Assembly: GCF_003951095.1 (NCBI RefSeq)
Contig: NZ_QXGL01000002.1
Location: forward strand, 62,001-126,000
DNA: 64,000 nucleotides
Source of the DNA: Bifidobacterium goeldii
Lineage (GTDB): Bacteria > Actinomycetota > Actinomycetes > Actinomycetales > Bifidobacteriaceae
Direction of reading: 5' to 3'
The translations under genes were made by a program, and so were the position numbers. This document shows, piece by piece, positions 26,032 through 34,668 of this stretch. Below the pieces are notes generated by a model. That model made no database searches and had not been told where the DNA came from. It saw only the letters and a list, made by a program, of their open reading frames with translations. The stretch's first letter is position 1. Each line of letters starts with the position of its first letter.

Positions 26032-26715
26032 ACCGTAGACGTTCTGGTAGCGGTCGTTCAGCTTATCGATGTCGGCCTGCGGGATCTCGATGATGTCGCC
26101 GAGCTGCTTGGCAGACCACATGGTGTGTGCGACTTCTTCGGTCATGGCGGCGGCCTTGACGGCGGCTTCAGCATCCTTGCCGATGGTGAATGGACCGTGG
26201 TTCTGCATGAGGACGGCCGGGGACTTCGGGTACTTCTTGAGCGTTTCGACGACGCCTTCGCCGATGGCTTCGGAGCCGATCAAACGGAACGGGCCGACCG
26301 GCACAGGGCCGCCGAACTCGTCGCCCATCATGGTCAGGCCACATGGAATGTTCTGGCCGGTGGCTGCCCACGCGGTGGCGTAAGTGGAGTGGGTGTGCAC
26401 GACGCCGTAGACGTTCGGCATGTGACGGTAGATGTACGCGTGGGAGGCGGTGTCGGAGGACGGGGATTCAGTGCCGTCGACAACGTTGCCATCGAGATCG
26501 CACACGACCATAGAGCCTGGGGTCAGGTACTCGTAGCGCACGCCGGACGGCTTGATGACCATGAGGTCGGCGGTGTGCAGACGCTGGGAGACGTTGCCAG
26601 CGGTCCATACGACGAGGTTCCACTTGATGAGCTGCTCGTGCAGGGTGGCGACGACCTCGCGCACCTGCTTGACTTCAGCGCGGACTTCCGGACCGTAATC
26701 AGCCAGAGTTGCCAT
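26023..26715 (-). CDS. araD: L-ribulose-5-phosphate 4-epimerase
   Basis: A 230-residue class-II aldolase-fold epimerase. It turns L-ribulose 5-phosphate into D-xylulose 5-phosphate, the entry compound for the bifidobacterial phosphoketolase pathway. The phosphate-binding GN (40-41) and SSD (86-88), zinc ligands H107 and H109 in VHTHSTYATAW and the third histidine in NHG (172-174) are intact. Length matches E. coli AraD (231). AAAGGAC precedes the ATG at 26715. It lies between araB and araA. The stop codon is part of the closing stem of a 180-nt structured element downstream. Confidence 0.97.
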   Translation of the reverse strand: MATLADYGPEVRAEVKQVREVVATLHEQLIKWNLVVWTAGNVSQRLHTADLMVIKPSGVRYEYLTPGSMVVCDLDGNVVDGTESPSSDTASHAYIYRHMPNVYGVVHTHSTYATAWAATGQNIPCGLTMMGDEFGGPVPVGPFRLIGSEAIGEGVVETLKKYPKSPAVLMQNHGPFTIGKDAEAAVKAAAMTEEVAHTMWSAKQLGDIIEIPQADIDKLNDRYQNVYGQH

Positions 26716-26782
26716 AGTTTATTGTCCTTTCACTACAACAGATTATTGATGTTGGTTAAGTTCATGAAGCTGACGGGCCCCT

Positions 26783-26832
26783 AGCTCCCTCGGCTGAGGG
26801 AGCTGTCACGGCATAGCCGTGACTGAGGGAGC
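26783..26832. repeat. REP-like element in the araB-araD gap
   Basis: Two adjacent hairpins, AGCTCCCTC-GGCTGAGGGAGCT and GTCACGGC-ATA-GCCGTGAC, are followed by TGAGGGAGC. The reverse complement resembles the element at 44132-44174 (CCCTCAGTCACG - hairpin - CAGCTCCC - GGGAGC). Confidence 0.75.
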
Positions 26833-26925
26833 GTCGCGGTCGGAGACCGCCTGTCAGCACAGCATCGCGCATAGCGCGATATGGCTCAATCCGCAATTAC
26901 CGACAGCCTTCGGCTGACTCATTGC

Positions 26926-26989
26926 TAGCTCGCTGTCGCTCGCGCTTCGCCTACAAACAGCCCACCGGGCTGTTTGCTTAACGGCTCAG
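26926..26989 (-). repeat. Hairpin element at the araB 3' end, homologous to part of the araD element
   Basis: On the minus strand GCTGAGCCGT, which includes the araB TGA stop, is followed by a hairpin of AAACAGCCC and GGGCTGTTT arms (26955-26975) and TAGGCGAAG. The plus strand at 25899-25945 has the same order with changed but still paired arms (AGACAGTCC / GGACTGTCT). Confidence 0.75.
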
Positions 26990-28626
26990 CCTTCGAGTGG
27001 AATGGTCTCGATGGCGGTGTGTTCGATCGGCAGGCCTTTGCTGAAGCGGGCGAAGAAGTCTTCAAATCCAACGACGTCAGCTGGCTGCGGCTCTTCGGTT
27101 ACGGATTCAGCGTCCTTGAACACGCGACCGTCGAGGTAGTCGGCGAGGTTGGTGTGGTCTTCATTGGTGTGCCACAGGTAGTCGGCGAGGACTGCCATAC
27201 CCCACGCGCCGCCTTCGGATGCGGTCGCCATAACCTTAATCGGCGTATTAAACGCGGCTGCCAGAATGCTCTGCGCCACCTTCGGCGTCGCAAAAATACC
27301 ACCATGACCAACCAAAGAGTCGATCTGCACGTGCTCTTGCTTGGTCATCACATCCATACCGATTTTGACAGGGCTGAATGCGCTGAAGAGCTGAGCGCGC
27401 ATGAAGTTGGCGAGGCTCATGTGCGCTTCGGGGCTGCGAGCGAAGAGCGGGCGGCCTTCTTCGAGGCCGGCGAGGAATTCACCGGAGCGGAATGGATAGT
27501 TGATCAATCCGCCGGCGTTGGCGTCGGCGTCATCGCTGATTGCGGCACGGAAGAGCGTGCCGTACAGGCTGCCGGCGTCGAGCTTGAATCCGGCGGCTTC
27601 AGCGAACTGGCCGAACAGACCAACCCACGCGTTCAAATCAGACGTGAAATTGTTGGCATGGCTCATGCCGGCAAGGTCGCCGGCCGGCGTGGTAACAAGA
27701 TCAACTTCAGGATGCAGGGCCTTCAACTTGTGCTCAAGTACGACCATCGCAAAAATCGACGTACCAGCAGACACGTTACCCGTACGCACGCGTACAGAGT
27801 TGGTGGCCACCATACCAGTGCCAGCATCGCCTTCTGGCGGCGCGAGCACAATGCCAGGCTTGAGCGTACCGGTCGGGTCAAGCAATGCTGCACCCTGCTC
27901 GGTGAGTTCGCCTGCTGGCGTGCCTGCGACGAGCGGAGTGGGCAGCAGGTCGCGAATATTCCACGGCTGTGCAGCAACTTCAGGAATAGCTGCGAACTGA
28001 TCAAGCAGCCCCTGTTCCCACGTGTGCGTTTCCGGGTCGATCGGGAACATGCCGGATGCGTCGCCAACGCCGATGACCTTCTTGCCGGTAAGCTTCCAGT
28101 GCACGTAGCCGGCTAGCGTAGTGATGTATGCAACCTTGCTCACGTGCTCTTCGTTGTTAAGAATGCACTGGTAAAGGTGAGCGATGGACCAGCGTTCAGG
28201 AATGTTGTACTGGAACAGCTCAGAAAGCTTCTCGTGTGCTTCGTGCGTGTTGGTGTTCTGCCAGGTACGGAATGGGACCAGCAGTTCACCGTCCTTGTCG
28301 AAGGCAAGATAGCCGTGCATCATCGCGGAGAAGCCGATGTGACCGATGCGCGTGAGCTCTTCGCCGTAGGCAGTGCGCACGTCGTTCGCCATGGAAGCGT
28401 ATGCAGACTGCAAACCTTTCCAGATTTCGTCGATAGTGTAGCTCCACAGGCCGTTTTCGAGGTGGCTGGCCCACTGGTAGTCACCGGAGGCGATGGTGTT
28501 GTAGTTGTCGTCAATCAGTACCGCTTTGATGCGCGTAGAGCCGAATTCGATACCGAGCGAGGTCTTGCCTGCACGCACTTTCTCGGCGATGGACGCGATC
28601 TGATCGGATGCGTTTTGCGTTGCCAT
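26986..28626 (-). CDS. araB: FGGY-family ribulokinase
   Basis: A 546-residue carbohydrate kinase of the FGGY family. The phosphate-1 motif is GIEFGSTRIKA (25-35), the substrate region has MMHGYLAFD, and the C-terminal adenosine motif ASEGGAWGMAVLA is present. In the row araB-araD-araA it should phosphorylate L-ribulose. The sequence is not of the E. coli AraB type but of the actinobacterial/Firmicute FGGY group. A second copy at 34785-36434 shares long identical blocks with it. The ATG at 28626 is preceded by AAGGAG at long spacing. A LacI-type operator sits about 90 bases upstream. Confidence 0.9.
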   Translation of the reverse strand: MATQNASDQIASIAEKVRAGKTSLGIEFGSTRIKAVLIDDNYNTIASGDYQWASHLENGLWSYTIDEIWKGLQSAYASMANDVRTAYGEELTRIGHIGFSAMMHGYLAFDKDGELLVPFRTWQNTNTHEAHEKLSELFQYNIPERWSIAHLYQCILNNEEHVSKVAYITTLAGYVHWKLTGKKVIGVGDASGMFPIDPETHTWEQGLLDQFAAIPEVAAQPWNIRDLLPTPLVAGTPAGELTEQGAALLDPTGTLKPGIVLAPPEGDAGTGMVATNSVRVRTGNVSAGTSIFAMVVLEHKLKALHPEVDLVTTPAGDLAGMSHANNFTSDLNAWVGLFGQFAEAAGFKLDAGSLYGTLFRAAISDDADANAGGLINYPFRSGEFLAGLEEGRPLFARSPEAHMSLANFMRAQLFSAFSPVKIGMDVMTKQEHVQIDSLVGHGGIFATPKVAQSILAAAFNTPIKVMATASEGGAWGMAVLADYLWHTNEDHTNLADYLDGRVFKDAESVTEEPQPADVVGFEDFFARFSKGLPIEHTAIETIPLEG

Positions 28627-28712
28627 ACTCTTTGCTGAGCTCCTTACGTGACCGGATGGCTAACCATCCGCTCGTATGCCCTTGAGCCCTACAGCCTTCC
28701 ACCATCGGAAGA

Positions 28713-28728
28713 TTGTTAGCGCTCACAA
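28713..28728 (-). promoter_or_regulatory. LacI-type operator upstream of araB
   Basis: TTGTTAGCGCTCACAA is a near-perfect palindrome centred on AGCGCT. It lies about 13 bases downstream of the -10 candidate of araB, where a bound repressor would block elongation or initiation. The half site matches the palindrome in front of the regulator gene at 30150-30161. It fits the AraQ-type operators described for bifidobacteria. Confidence 0.75.
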
Positions 28729-28740
28729 TTTCCATAAGTC

Positions 28741-28769
28741 ATTGTACGCAAAGACCGCAAACAGCACAA
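28741..28769 (-). promoter_or_regulatory. Candidate araB promoter
   Basis: On the minus strand TTGTGC (28764-28769) and TACAAT (28741-28746) are separated by exactly 17 bases, upstream of the operator. The -35 is imperfect, so this is a candidate only. Confidence 0.5.
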
Positions 28770-28875
28770 CTCCGACGTGTCATTACTGCGCACTCGGCGT
28801 GGCGCAGCACACTATCACCAGTCCAAAAACCGCATAATGCCGCGCGATATACGCAGCTTTTCGCAGCTATAACAA

Positions 28876-28904
28876 AGCCGGCGCGCTATAATCGCACGCC
28901 GGCT
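28876..28904 (-). terminator. Terminator of the LacI-type regulator gene
   Basis: AGCCGGCG (28876-28883) pairs with CGCCGGCT (28897-28904) and on the minus strand is followed by TTTGTT. It separates the regulator transcript from araB. Confidence 0.7.
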
Positions 28905-28963
28905 GAACGGTATCATCTCGCCGAAAACACCTTTTCGTCGATCATGAACTACCAGTGAGCAGT

Positions 28964-30085
28964 TCAACGATTCTTGCGCGGTGCTGGTCCTAAAGACCTA
29001 CGCAACATCACCTTCGCAGGAATCAGTCCAACGCCATGCTGCGAAGAAGCAAACGGCAACTTGCCGCCCTCCCCTAGCAGATACAGCACTTCACGCATTG
29101 CCGCAGCACCAAGCTGCTCAAAATCTGGTCGGACAGTCGTCAGCGGCGGGAACATATTATCCATCGCTGGCATATCATCGAAGCCCACCAAACTCATATC
29201 TTGCGGAATCCGCAGCCCATGCTCATGCAGTGAGCGCGCTACGCCTACAGCCTGACTATCGTTTGCAGTCACCACAACCGTTGGCAGTGGCGAGCCTGAA
29301 CGGCCAGCCTCATCAAGCACGTGGTTCATCGTCGCATACGCTTCAGCCGAACCCCACGTTTTGCAATAAGCCACGCTCGAATACACCGCGTTTTGTGCGC
29401 ACAAATTACGCCACGCAGCCAGTCGCGTTGCCGCATCACGCCACTCGTGCGGGCCAGAAAAATACAGTGCGCGCCGATGCCCATACTCTGTCATCAGTCG
29501 CACTATTTCAACCATTGCTCCCCACTGGTCGATACCAACCATGGAGACTTTGGAACGATCTCGCTCGCGTACAAGACCCAAGCCTTCGCGCACGCTCATC
29601 GTGCCATGCGTTGAAGAGACAATGACGCGCGGCTGGCTCACCTGCACACGGCAGGCAGCTTCAAACATGACATCAGTGGGAGCCAAGAAAATGAACGCGT
29701 CAACGTTCTGCTCATCAAACGTGCTGCACAGCTCGTCGAATTCTTGCTGTGTGCACAATGCTTCATGCACCATGGAAACTGTAATAAACAGCCCATGCGC
29801 GCGAGCCATTGATTCAATCGACGAAATCGCAGAAATTGGACCGAAGAATCGCATACCGCCAGCGATTAAGCCAATCGTGCGCGAACGGTGCGAAGCTAAT
29901 GCGCGCGCCGAATTACTGGGGCGATACCCTAGTTGATCGATTGCCTGCTGTACTTTTGCGCGGGTAGCGTCTGACACGTCAGGCGAATTGTTGATGACGC
30001 GGGAAACTGTTTGATGACTTACTCCCGCGAGTTTTGCCACTTCAAACATTGAAGGCCGTTTTTGGCCACTCCTTCGGGCTACCAT
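28964..30085 (-). CDS. LacI-family regulator of arabinose genes (AraQ-like)
   Basis: A 373-residue LacI-family repressor. The HTH reads SMFEVAKLAGVSHQTVSRVINNSPDVS, the hinge YRPSNSARALASH, and the sensor domain is complete through GFDDMP and TTVRPDFEQLG. It lies directly upstream of araBDA on the same strand. Palindromes built on GTGAGCGCTCAC stand both before this gene (30150-30161) and before araB (28713-28728), so it likely represses itself and araBDA. In bifidobacteria a LacI-type regulator named AraQ controls arabinose and central carbon genes; the position and operator fit that protein, but orthology was not tested. Confidence 0.85.
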   Translation of the reverse strand: MVARRSGQKRPSMFEVAKLAGVSHQTVSRVINNSPDVSDATRAKVQQAIDQLGYRPSNSARALASHRSRTIGLIAGGMRFFGPISAISSIESMARAHGLFITVSMVHEALCTQQEFDELCSTFDEQNVDAFIFLAPTDVMFEAACRVQVSQPRVIVSSTHGTMSVREGLGLVRERDRSKVSMVGIDQWGAMVEIVRLMTEYGHRRALYFSGPHEWRDAATRLAAWRNLCAQNAVYSSVAYCKTWGSAEAYATMNHVLDEAGRSGSPLPTVVVTANDSQAVGVARSLHEHGLRIPQDMSLVGFDDMPAMDNMFPPLTTVRPDFEQLGAAAMREVLYLLGEGGKLPFASSQHGVGLIPAKVMLRRSLGPAPRKNR

Positions 30086-30149
30086 GCCAACGACCTCCCT
30101 ACACTACACGGGTTTTCTTCGAGCTTAGCGCGAGTTACACGCGACACTC

Positions 30150-30161
30150 GTGAGCGCTCAC
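30150..30161. promoter_or_regulatory. LacI-type operator upstream of the arabinose regulator
   Basis: A perfect 12-bp palindrome GTGAGCGCTCAC, 65 bases before the regulator start. It shares its centre with the araB operator and suggests autoregulation. Confidence 0.7.
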
Positions 30162-30214
30162 ACATTACATCGATGACGTGATGTTTTGCCACTGCTATTC
30201 CATAGCATGGGTCT

Positions 30215-30919
30215 TTACTTCAAGTGCCAACTCAGCCGATGCAGCGACGTAGGGCCGAATTGGGCGATCGCTTCGCGATGCGCTTCGGAGCCATATCCCT
30301 TGTTATGTTCCCATTTATAGGGCGCATACTGCGGGTTACTACCAGCAATGTCTACCATGAGTCGATCACGAGTGACTTTGGCGATAACCGCTGCTGCAGC
30401 AACGGTTGCACAGTAGCGGTCTCCTTTTACCTTGGTGATTACGTGCGCTGGAATAGGCACATCGGGCGCATCGAAGGTATTGAGTGCTTTGGTGATGTAA
30501 TCATTCGGACCGTCAAGAATTGCGCCAACGCGCACGTTGTGGCCGCTCAACCCATCACTCAGTCCAAGATCATGTTCAACAGCAGTCAACGCGCGCAATG
30601 CGGCAACGCCCAGCGCGTACGAAATACCCCACTCGTCGATTTCCACATTGCTAGCCTGGCCTACAGCATAAGCTGCACACCATGCTTTCAGCGGTGCAAC
30701 AATATGCTCACGCCGATGTTCGGTGAGCATTTTGGAGTCAGCCACGCCTTCTGGCACTGTTAATTGCGGCAGATCACGTGTCCATATTGCAGCAGCTCCA
30801 ACCATTACTGGCCCAGCAAGCGCGCCGCGACCAACCTCGTCAAAGCCAACGATTACATCGTATCCTTCGGCAGCAAGATCACGTTCAAGGTCAAGCGTCG
30901 GAGTCACGGTCACCGTCAT
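30215..30919 (-). CDS. rnhB: Ribonuclease HII
   Basis: A 234-residue enzyme that removes RNA from RNA-DNA hybrids, including single misincorporated ribonucleotides. The active-site DE pair D27-E28 lies in FDEVGRGALAGP; D134 in ILDGPNDY and a further acidic residue in VIAKVTRDRLM complete the metal site. The C-terminal YKWEHNKGYGSEAH motif is typical of type 2 RNases H. The start at 30919 is 12 bases after the lepB stop, so the two genes form an operon, a common actinobacterial order after rplS. It is not followed by an obvious terminator. Confidence 0.95.
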   Translation of the reverse strand: MTVTVTPTLDLERDLAAEGYDVIVGFDEVGRGALAGPVMVGAAAIWTRDLPQLTVPEGVADSKMLTEHRREHIVAPLKAWCAAYAVGQASNVEIDEWGISYALGVAALRALTAVEHDLGLSDGLSGHNVRVGAILDGPNDYITKALNTFDAPDVPIPAHVITKVKGDRYCATVAAAAVIAKVTRDRLMVDIAGSNPQYAPYKWEHNKGYGSEAHREAIAQFGPTSLHRLSWHLK

Positions 30920-30931
30920 AGTGCGCCTGCT

Positions 30932-31726
30932 TTACTGTGCGCTCGTACCAGCTGGCACGCCGTCAAACACATCATGATGCGAATCAAGCAGGCCAAAACG
31001 GCTGAGCGGCCAGTAGCGCACAAATGCCACACCAACCACATTGTTGATAGGCACGAGGCCATTGTTGCCGTCATCCTGGTGGTACCGGGAATCGGAGGAG
31101 TTTGCGCGATTATCACCCATCACGAAAATGTTGCCCGCAGTTACTTCCACACGGAACGCAAAATTCGATGGGTCAACACCAGGTCGTATGTACGAGGTCT
31201 CATCTACAGCAACACCGTTTACTGTGATAGGTTTGCCAGCGCCCGCGCATTCCACTACATCACCGGGAATGCCGATTACGCGTTTGATGAGATAGTCATC
31301 GTTGCCGCTTTTTTGCTCGGCGGTTAGCCAGTTTGCTGGATCGTGGAAGACGACGATATCGCCGCGCTGCAAATCCACGTACTTGGGAGCGATCTTGCTG
31401 GCAATAACGCGATCCTTGATTTCGATGGTGTCCAGCATTGAACCGGAGGGAATCACGTAGAAGCCGAACAGGAAGACGCGCAGCAGAACGAAAATAAGAA
31501 TAGGAACGCCACACCAGATGAGTGCGTCACGCCAGCCGAACGTCGAATCATCGTTACCATGATCCGCAGCTTTGTGTTTTGCTACAGCGTTATTGCTTTG
31601 TGCGTAAGACACTGGCTTCATTGGAGAGGGGTCAACGCCATGGTCGGCGACGGCGAAGATACGCTCGTCCCGGCTGCCTTCTGAACGATCGACGCCGTCG
31701 GGCTGCTGGAAATCGTCTGACTGCAT
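30932..31726 (-). CDS. lepB: Signal peptidase I
   Basis: A 264-residue membrane protease that cleaves signal peptides of exported proteins. After about 65 polar residues, one helix (68-90) leads into the catalytic box with Ser96 in IPSGSMLDT. Lys148 in DDYLIKRVIGIPGD is the general base, and the GDNRANSSDSRY motif is present. The start is uncertain. I chose the ATG at 31726 because GGAGG lies five bases before it; other in-frame ATGs up to 31759 would add up to 11 residues. It is in an operon with rnhB. A strong terminator at 31822-31849 separates it from rplS. Confidence 0.9.
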   Translation of the reverse strand: MQSDDFQQPDGVDRSEGSRDERIFAVADHGVDPSPMKPVSYAQSNNAVAKHKAADHGNDDSTFGWRDALIWCGVPILIFVLLRVFLFGFYVIPSGSMLDTIEIKDRVIASKIAPKYVDLQRGDIVVFHDPANWLTAEQKSGNDDYLIKRVIGIPGDVVECAGAGKPITVNGVAVDETSYIRPGVDPSNFAFRVEVTAGNIFVMGDNRANSSDSRYHQDDGNNGLVPINNVVGVAFVRYWPLSRFGLLDSHHDVFDGVPAGTSAQ

Positions 31727-31821
31727 AAACTCCTCCATCATCACGGGATCATCCATCATCTTACCGGTCTGTGCTGTCTGTACTGTATGGCAATCCTCGC
31801 ACAATCATGACCATATGAAAA

Positions 31822-31849
31822 CAGCCCGGAACACAGCGGTTCCGGGCTG
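31822..31849 (-). terminator. Terminator of rplS
   Basis: CAGCCCGGAAC (31822-31832) pairs perfectly with GTTCCGGGCTG (31839-31849). On the minus strand it is followed by TTTT, a textbook intrinsic terminator. Confidence 0.9.
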
Positions 31850-31877
31850 AACGTCACGGCCGCAAAGCCGCTGTAAC

Positions 31878-32246
31878 TCAGGCCTTAGCAGAGTTGTCGC
31901 GACGCTCGACGATACGAGCAGCCTTACCGCGCAGGGAGCGCAGGTAGTACAGCTTCGCGCGACGCACGCGACCCTTACGCAGCAGCTTGATGGAGTCGAT
32001 GGACGGGGAGTGCACCGGGAAGCGGCGCTCCACACCGGTGCCGAAGCTGATCTTGCGCACCACGAAGGTCTCACGCAGGCCAGCACCCTGACGAGCGATC
32101 ACCACGCCGGTGAACGCCTGCAGACGGGAGTTGTTGCCTTCCTTGATCTTGACGTTGACCTCGACGGTGTCGCCAGGACGGAATGCCGGGATTTCCTCGG
32201 CCGGCTTCAGGTGCTTGGCGTCAAATGCCTCAATAGCGTTAACCAT
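31878..32246 (-). CDS. rplS: 50S ribosomal protein L19
   Basis: A 122-residue ribosomal protein at the 30S-50S interface. The family motifs [16 protein letters not shown] and [18 protein letters not shown] are intact and the length is normal. The ATG at 32246 follows CAGGAGATAG. It appears monocistronic, with its own terminator at 31822. The region upstream (32247-32524) is a long leader candidate with an imperfect stem of GAGAAG/CTTCTC ends (32409-32440) and TACAAT on the minus strand near 32460 as possible -10. Regulation by that leader is only a possibility. Confidence 0.97.
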   Translation of the reverse strand: MVNAIEAFDAKHLKPAEEIPAFRPGDTVEVNVKIKEGNNSRLQAFTGVVIARQGAGLRETFVVRKISFGTGVERRFPVHSPSIDSIKLLRKGRVRRAKLYYLRSLRGKAARIVERRDNSAKA

Positions 32247-32524
32247 TGCTATCTCCTGTCACTGCCGCATATCAGCGCACATGTTGGGGATTCGCGCAGC
32301 CATGTGGCTCTTCATGCGAATCACGTTCGTTGCTCCCGCAGGTTTGCCTTTGGGATGCCTGTCAATCCGCCGAAAGTCGGGCCTTGCGGCCGTTCGACTG
32401 GACTCGTGGAGAAGTGGGCTTATGCGGCGGCCTGCTTCTCGACACAGCAATCGATTATTGTACGGCAGATTGCGGACACCAAGCGACACTGCACCTTAAA
32501 AAAAACAGATCACCGAATAATCGC

Positions 32525-32983
32525 CTATGATCGCCGCATCAGACGCGCTACGGCTGCACGTATAGCAGTCTCAGCGGCGACTGGATCGTCGATCGCTGCC
32601 ACCGATTGCTCAATCGGGCACATGCCCGTGTGCATCCGGTTCAAAATCACCGGCACTAATGTGCCATATGAGGCTTCAATACCGTGCGCCCGCAATGCGC
32701 TCAGCCCAGCTTCACTCATCGTTTCGGCATACACAGCAGTAACGCCGAGTCGCGCGTACAGTAATGCTGCGCCTTTGCCAACTACGCGGTCGGCAGCACA
32801 GTAGCCGTGCAGGTTTTGCCCGGCAGCCAACCATTGCAGCAACGGCTTTACCCCACGGCCAAAACCGGTGAGTAGCTGCGTTTCTCCACTTCCACCACCG
32901 CAGGCCACGCAGCCGATGGCAGGATCGGCGAGTAGCGTGGCCCGCGCGCGGTCAAGATCGCTCGTCACGATGGCGTCAATCAT
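32525..32983 (-). CDS. DUF1893-family protein (deaminase-like fold)
   Basis: A 152-residue protein of a family with cytidine-deaminase-like fold and unknown substrate. Typical segments are present: GRGVKPLLQWLAAG, GYCAADRVVGKGAALLYA, YAETMSEAGLSALRAHGI and LVPVILNRMHTGMCPIEQSV. Cys residues at CVACGG and GMCPIE could bind metal. Its ATG overlaps the stop of the ECF S-component gene by four bases, so the two are translationally coupled. The same pairing occurs in several gut bacteria as far as I recall. It may process a small molecule taken up by the transporter; this is inference. Confidence 0.8.
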   Translation of the reverse strand: MIDAIVTSDLDRARATLLADPAIGCVACGGGSGETQLLTGFGRGVKPLLQWLAAGQNLHGYCAADRVVGKGAALLYARLGVTAVYAETMSEAGLSALRAHGIEASYGTLVPVILNRMHTGMCPIEQSVAAIDDPVAAETAIRAAVARLMRRS

Positions 32984-33561
32984 TGCCGGCGACGATCAAC
33001 AGCGAACATAACCACTGGAATAAGCACCCATTGCAGAATCAAGCCAGGCAAGCCAACGCCGACTGCTGTCCACACGGACGCAACAGACATCTGCGCGTTT
33101 CCGAGTACATACACCGCTACGGCAATGGCGAGCGCGTCAACGAGTCGGCCAGCTATCTGCGCGCCAACGAGCCTGATCAGCCAAGCCAGCGGCGATGGCA
33201 GTGCATCCAACGCGCTCAAGCCGCGCAGCAGACCCGCAAACAGGCCGTAAGCAGCAAGCTCGATCACCATGAACGGCACCATCGGCGCCATTGGCATACC
33301 AGTGAGCAAGAAACTGACGATTGGAGCGAGCGCACCAGTAGCCAGACCTGCGAATGGGCCGGCGAGCAAACCGACGAGCAATACTGGCAAGTGCATAGGC
33401 AGGAGGGCTTGCCCAAGTCCTGTGCCTAAGCCGAGTGCCGCGCCAGCAACGTGGAAGATTTGCGGCAAGACTACGGCTGCGATAACAGCGAGTACCGTGG
33501 CCGCGGATTGAACAGTGATGGATGGCAGGGCACGAGTGCGTGCTGCTGCAGTTGATTGCAT
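32980..33561 (-). CDS. ECF transporter substrate-binding (S) component
   Basis: A 193-residue membrane protein with about six helices and the Ala/Leu/Gly-rich look of energy-coupling-factor S components, including GLGTGLGQALLPMHLPVLLVGLLAGP, a common segment of this S-component group. The ATG at 33561 has AAGGAG upstream. No T component or ATPase is nearby, so it would use a shared ECF module (group II arrangement). It overlaps the DUF1893 gene by four bases and follows the DUF362 gene by 64 bases. The ligand is unknown; no riboswitch is visible in front of it. Confidence 0.8.
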   Translation of the reverse strand: MQSTAAARTRALPSITVQSAATVLAVIAAVVLPQIFHVAGAALGLGTGLGQALLPMHLPVLLVGLLAGPFAGLATGALAPIVSFLLTGMPMAPMVPFMVIELAAYGLFAGLLRGLSALDALPSPLAWLIRLVGAQIAGRLVDALAIAVAVYVLGNAQMSVASVWTAVGVGLPGLILQWVLIPVVMFAVDRRRQ

Positions 33562-33625
33562 GATGAAACTCCTTAAATATTACTGAATGAATGCGCGATC
33601 GCTTGATGAAGGTGACCAGCTCGGG

Positions 33626-34528
33626 TTAGCGAGCGTCAAGATCGATCAGATGGTAGTCGCGCGAGCCGAGCCCCATTTCAACAGCGTGTTCGATGATATG
33701 AATGCCATGCCGCGATTCAATGCGTTCAATCAACGGCTCTTTATTGTCCTGAGACACATACACCATGTCCACGCACGCTTGGTCAACAGCCACCGGGTCA
33801 AGCGAGGCAGCGATGCCAATATCGCTCATCACCGGCGCATGCGGGTGACCATCGCAATCGCAGTCAACTGAAAGGTTGTTCATTACGTTGATGAAGCACA
33901 TTTCGCCTTTGAGCGCGTTGAATACGGCGGTTGCCGCTTCTGCCATTGCTTCAAGGAACGCGTCTTGATCGCCACTGAATGGCTGAGCGAGAATCTCTTG
34001 CTGGCCGGAATGCAAGCGCTTTTTACCACGCGAAGAGGCCATGCCGATAGAAATATTCTTCAGCGCTCCGCCGAAGCCACCCATAATATGACCTTTGAAG
34101 TGCGAGAGCACTGCGTAATAGTCGTAATTCGTAAAGTGCGAGCCGACAATATCGCTGGTAATGCGGCGACCGCCTTCAACGGGGATTTCGATTTCGCCTT
34201 CTTCGTCTTGAATATCACAGGGGGCAATATCCATAAAGCCATGTTCGCGGATGGTTTGCCAGTGATGTTCGGATGTATCGCGCGTGCCAGCATATGCTGT
34301 GTTGCATTCGACGATGGTGCCATTGAGCGACTGCACGAGGTCTTTGATGAGTGCCGGCTGCAAATAATGCGTGTTGCCGCCTTCACCACTGCTGAGTTTG
34401 ACGGCGACTTTGCCTTTCGGGCGAGCGCCGAGCGCTTCATAGACGCGCATGAGTCCTGCGGGGCTAATATCGCGTGTGAAAAAGACTTTGGCAGCCATTG
34501 GATAATTGGTTTCATGTTCCAATGTCAT
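33626..34528 (-). CDS. DUF362-family protein
   Basis: A 300-residue cytoplasmic protein of the DUF362 family. Visible family signatures are KVAVKLSSGEGGNTHYLQPALIKDLV, VECNTAYAGTRDTSEHHW, LSHFKGHIMGGFGGALKNISIGMASS and IGIAASLDPVAVDQACVD. The C-terminal 4Fe-4S ferredoxin part seen in some relatives is absent, but an acidic Cys cluster VDCDCDGHPHAP is present. The ATG at 34528 follows AAGGAGG; an upstream start would add 30 residues. It is first in an apparent operon with the ECF S-component and DUF1893 genes. The enzymatic role is unknown. Confidence 0.82.
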   Translation of the reverse strand: MTLEHETNYPMAAKVFFTRDISPAGLMRVYEALGARPKGKVAVKLSSGEGGNTHYLQPALIKDLVQSLNGTIVECNTAYAGTRDTSEHHWQTIREHGFMDIAPCDIQDEEGEIEIPVEGGRRITSDIVGSHFTNYDYYAVLSHFKGHIMGGFGGALKNISIGMASSRGKKRLHSGQQEILAQPFSGDQDAFLEAMAEAATAVFNALKGEMCFINVMNNLSVDCDCDGHPHAPVMSDIGIAASLDPVAVDQACVDMVYVSQDNKEPLIERIESRHGIHIIEHAVEMGLGSRDYHLIDLDAR

Positions 34529-34668
34529 GCGTGCCTCCTTGCCGATCATGACTATCAATTGATCATTAATCCCGCCTCCACGATACCGCCGAGCCCCGAG
34601 AATGCGTAGCGTCATCATGTGGTTTCACAGCCTGCAAACGCCGCCACACTATACCCCCGAATGCGAAA

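Larger units (their letters stand above)
28627..28963. other. Intergenic region upstream of araB
   Basis: This 337-base gap holds the araB promoter and operator (28713-28769), the regulator terminator (28876-28904) and a long leader before the araB start. No further gene was recognised. Confidence 0.6.
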
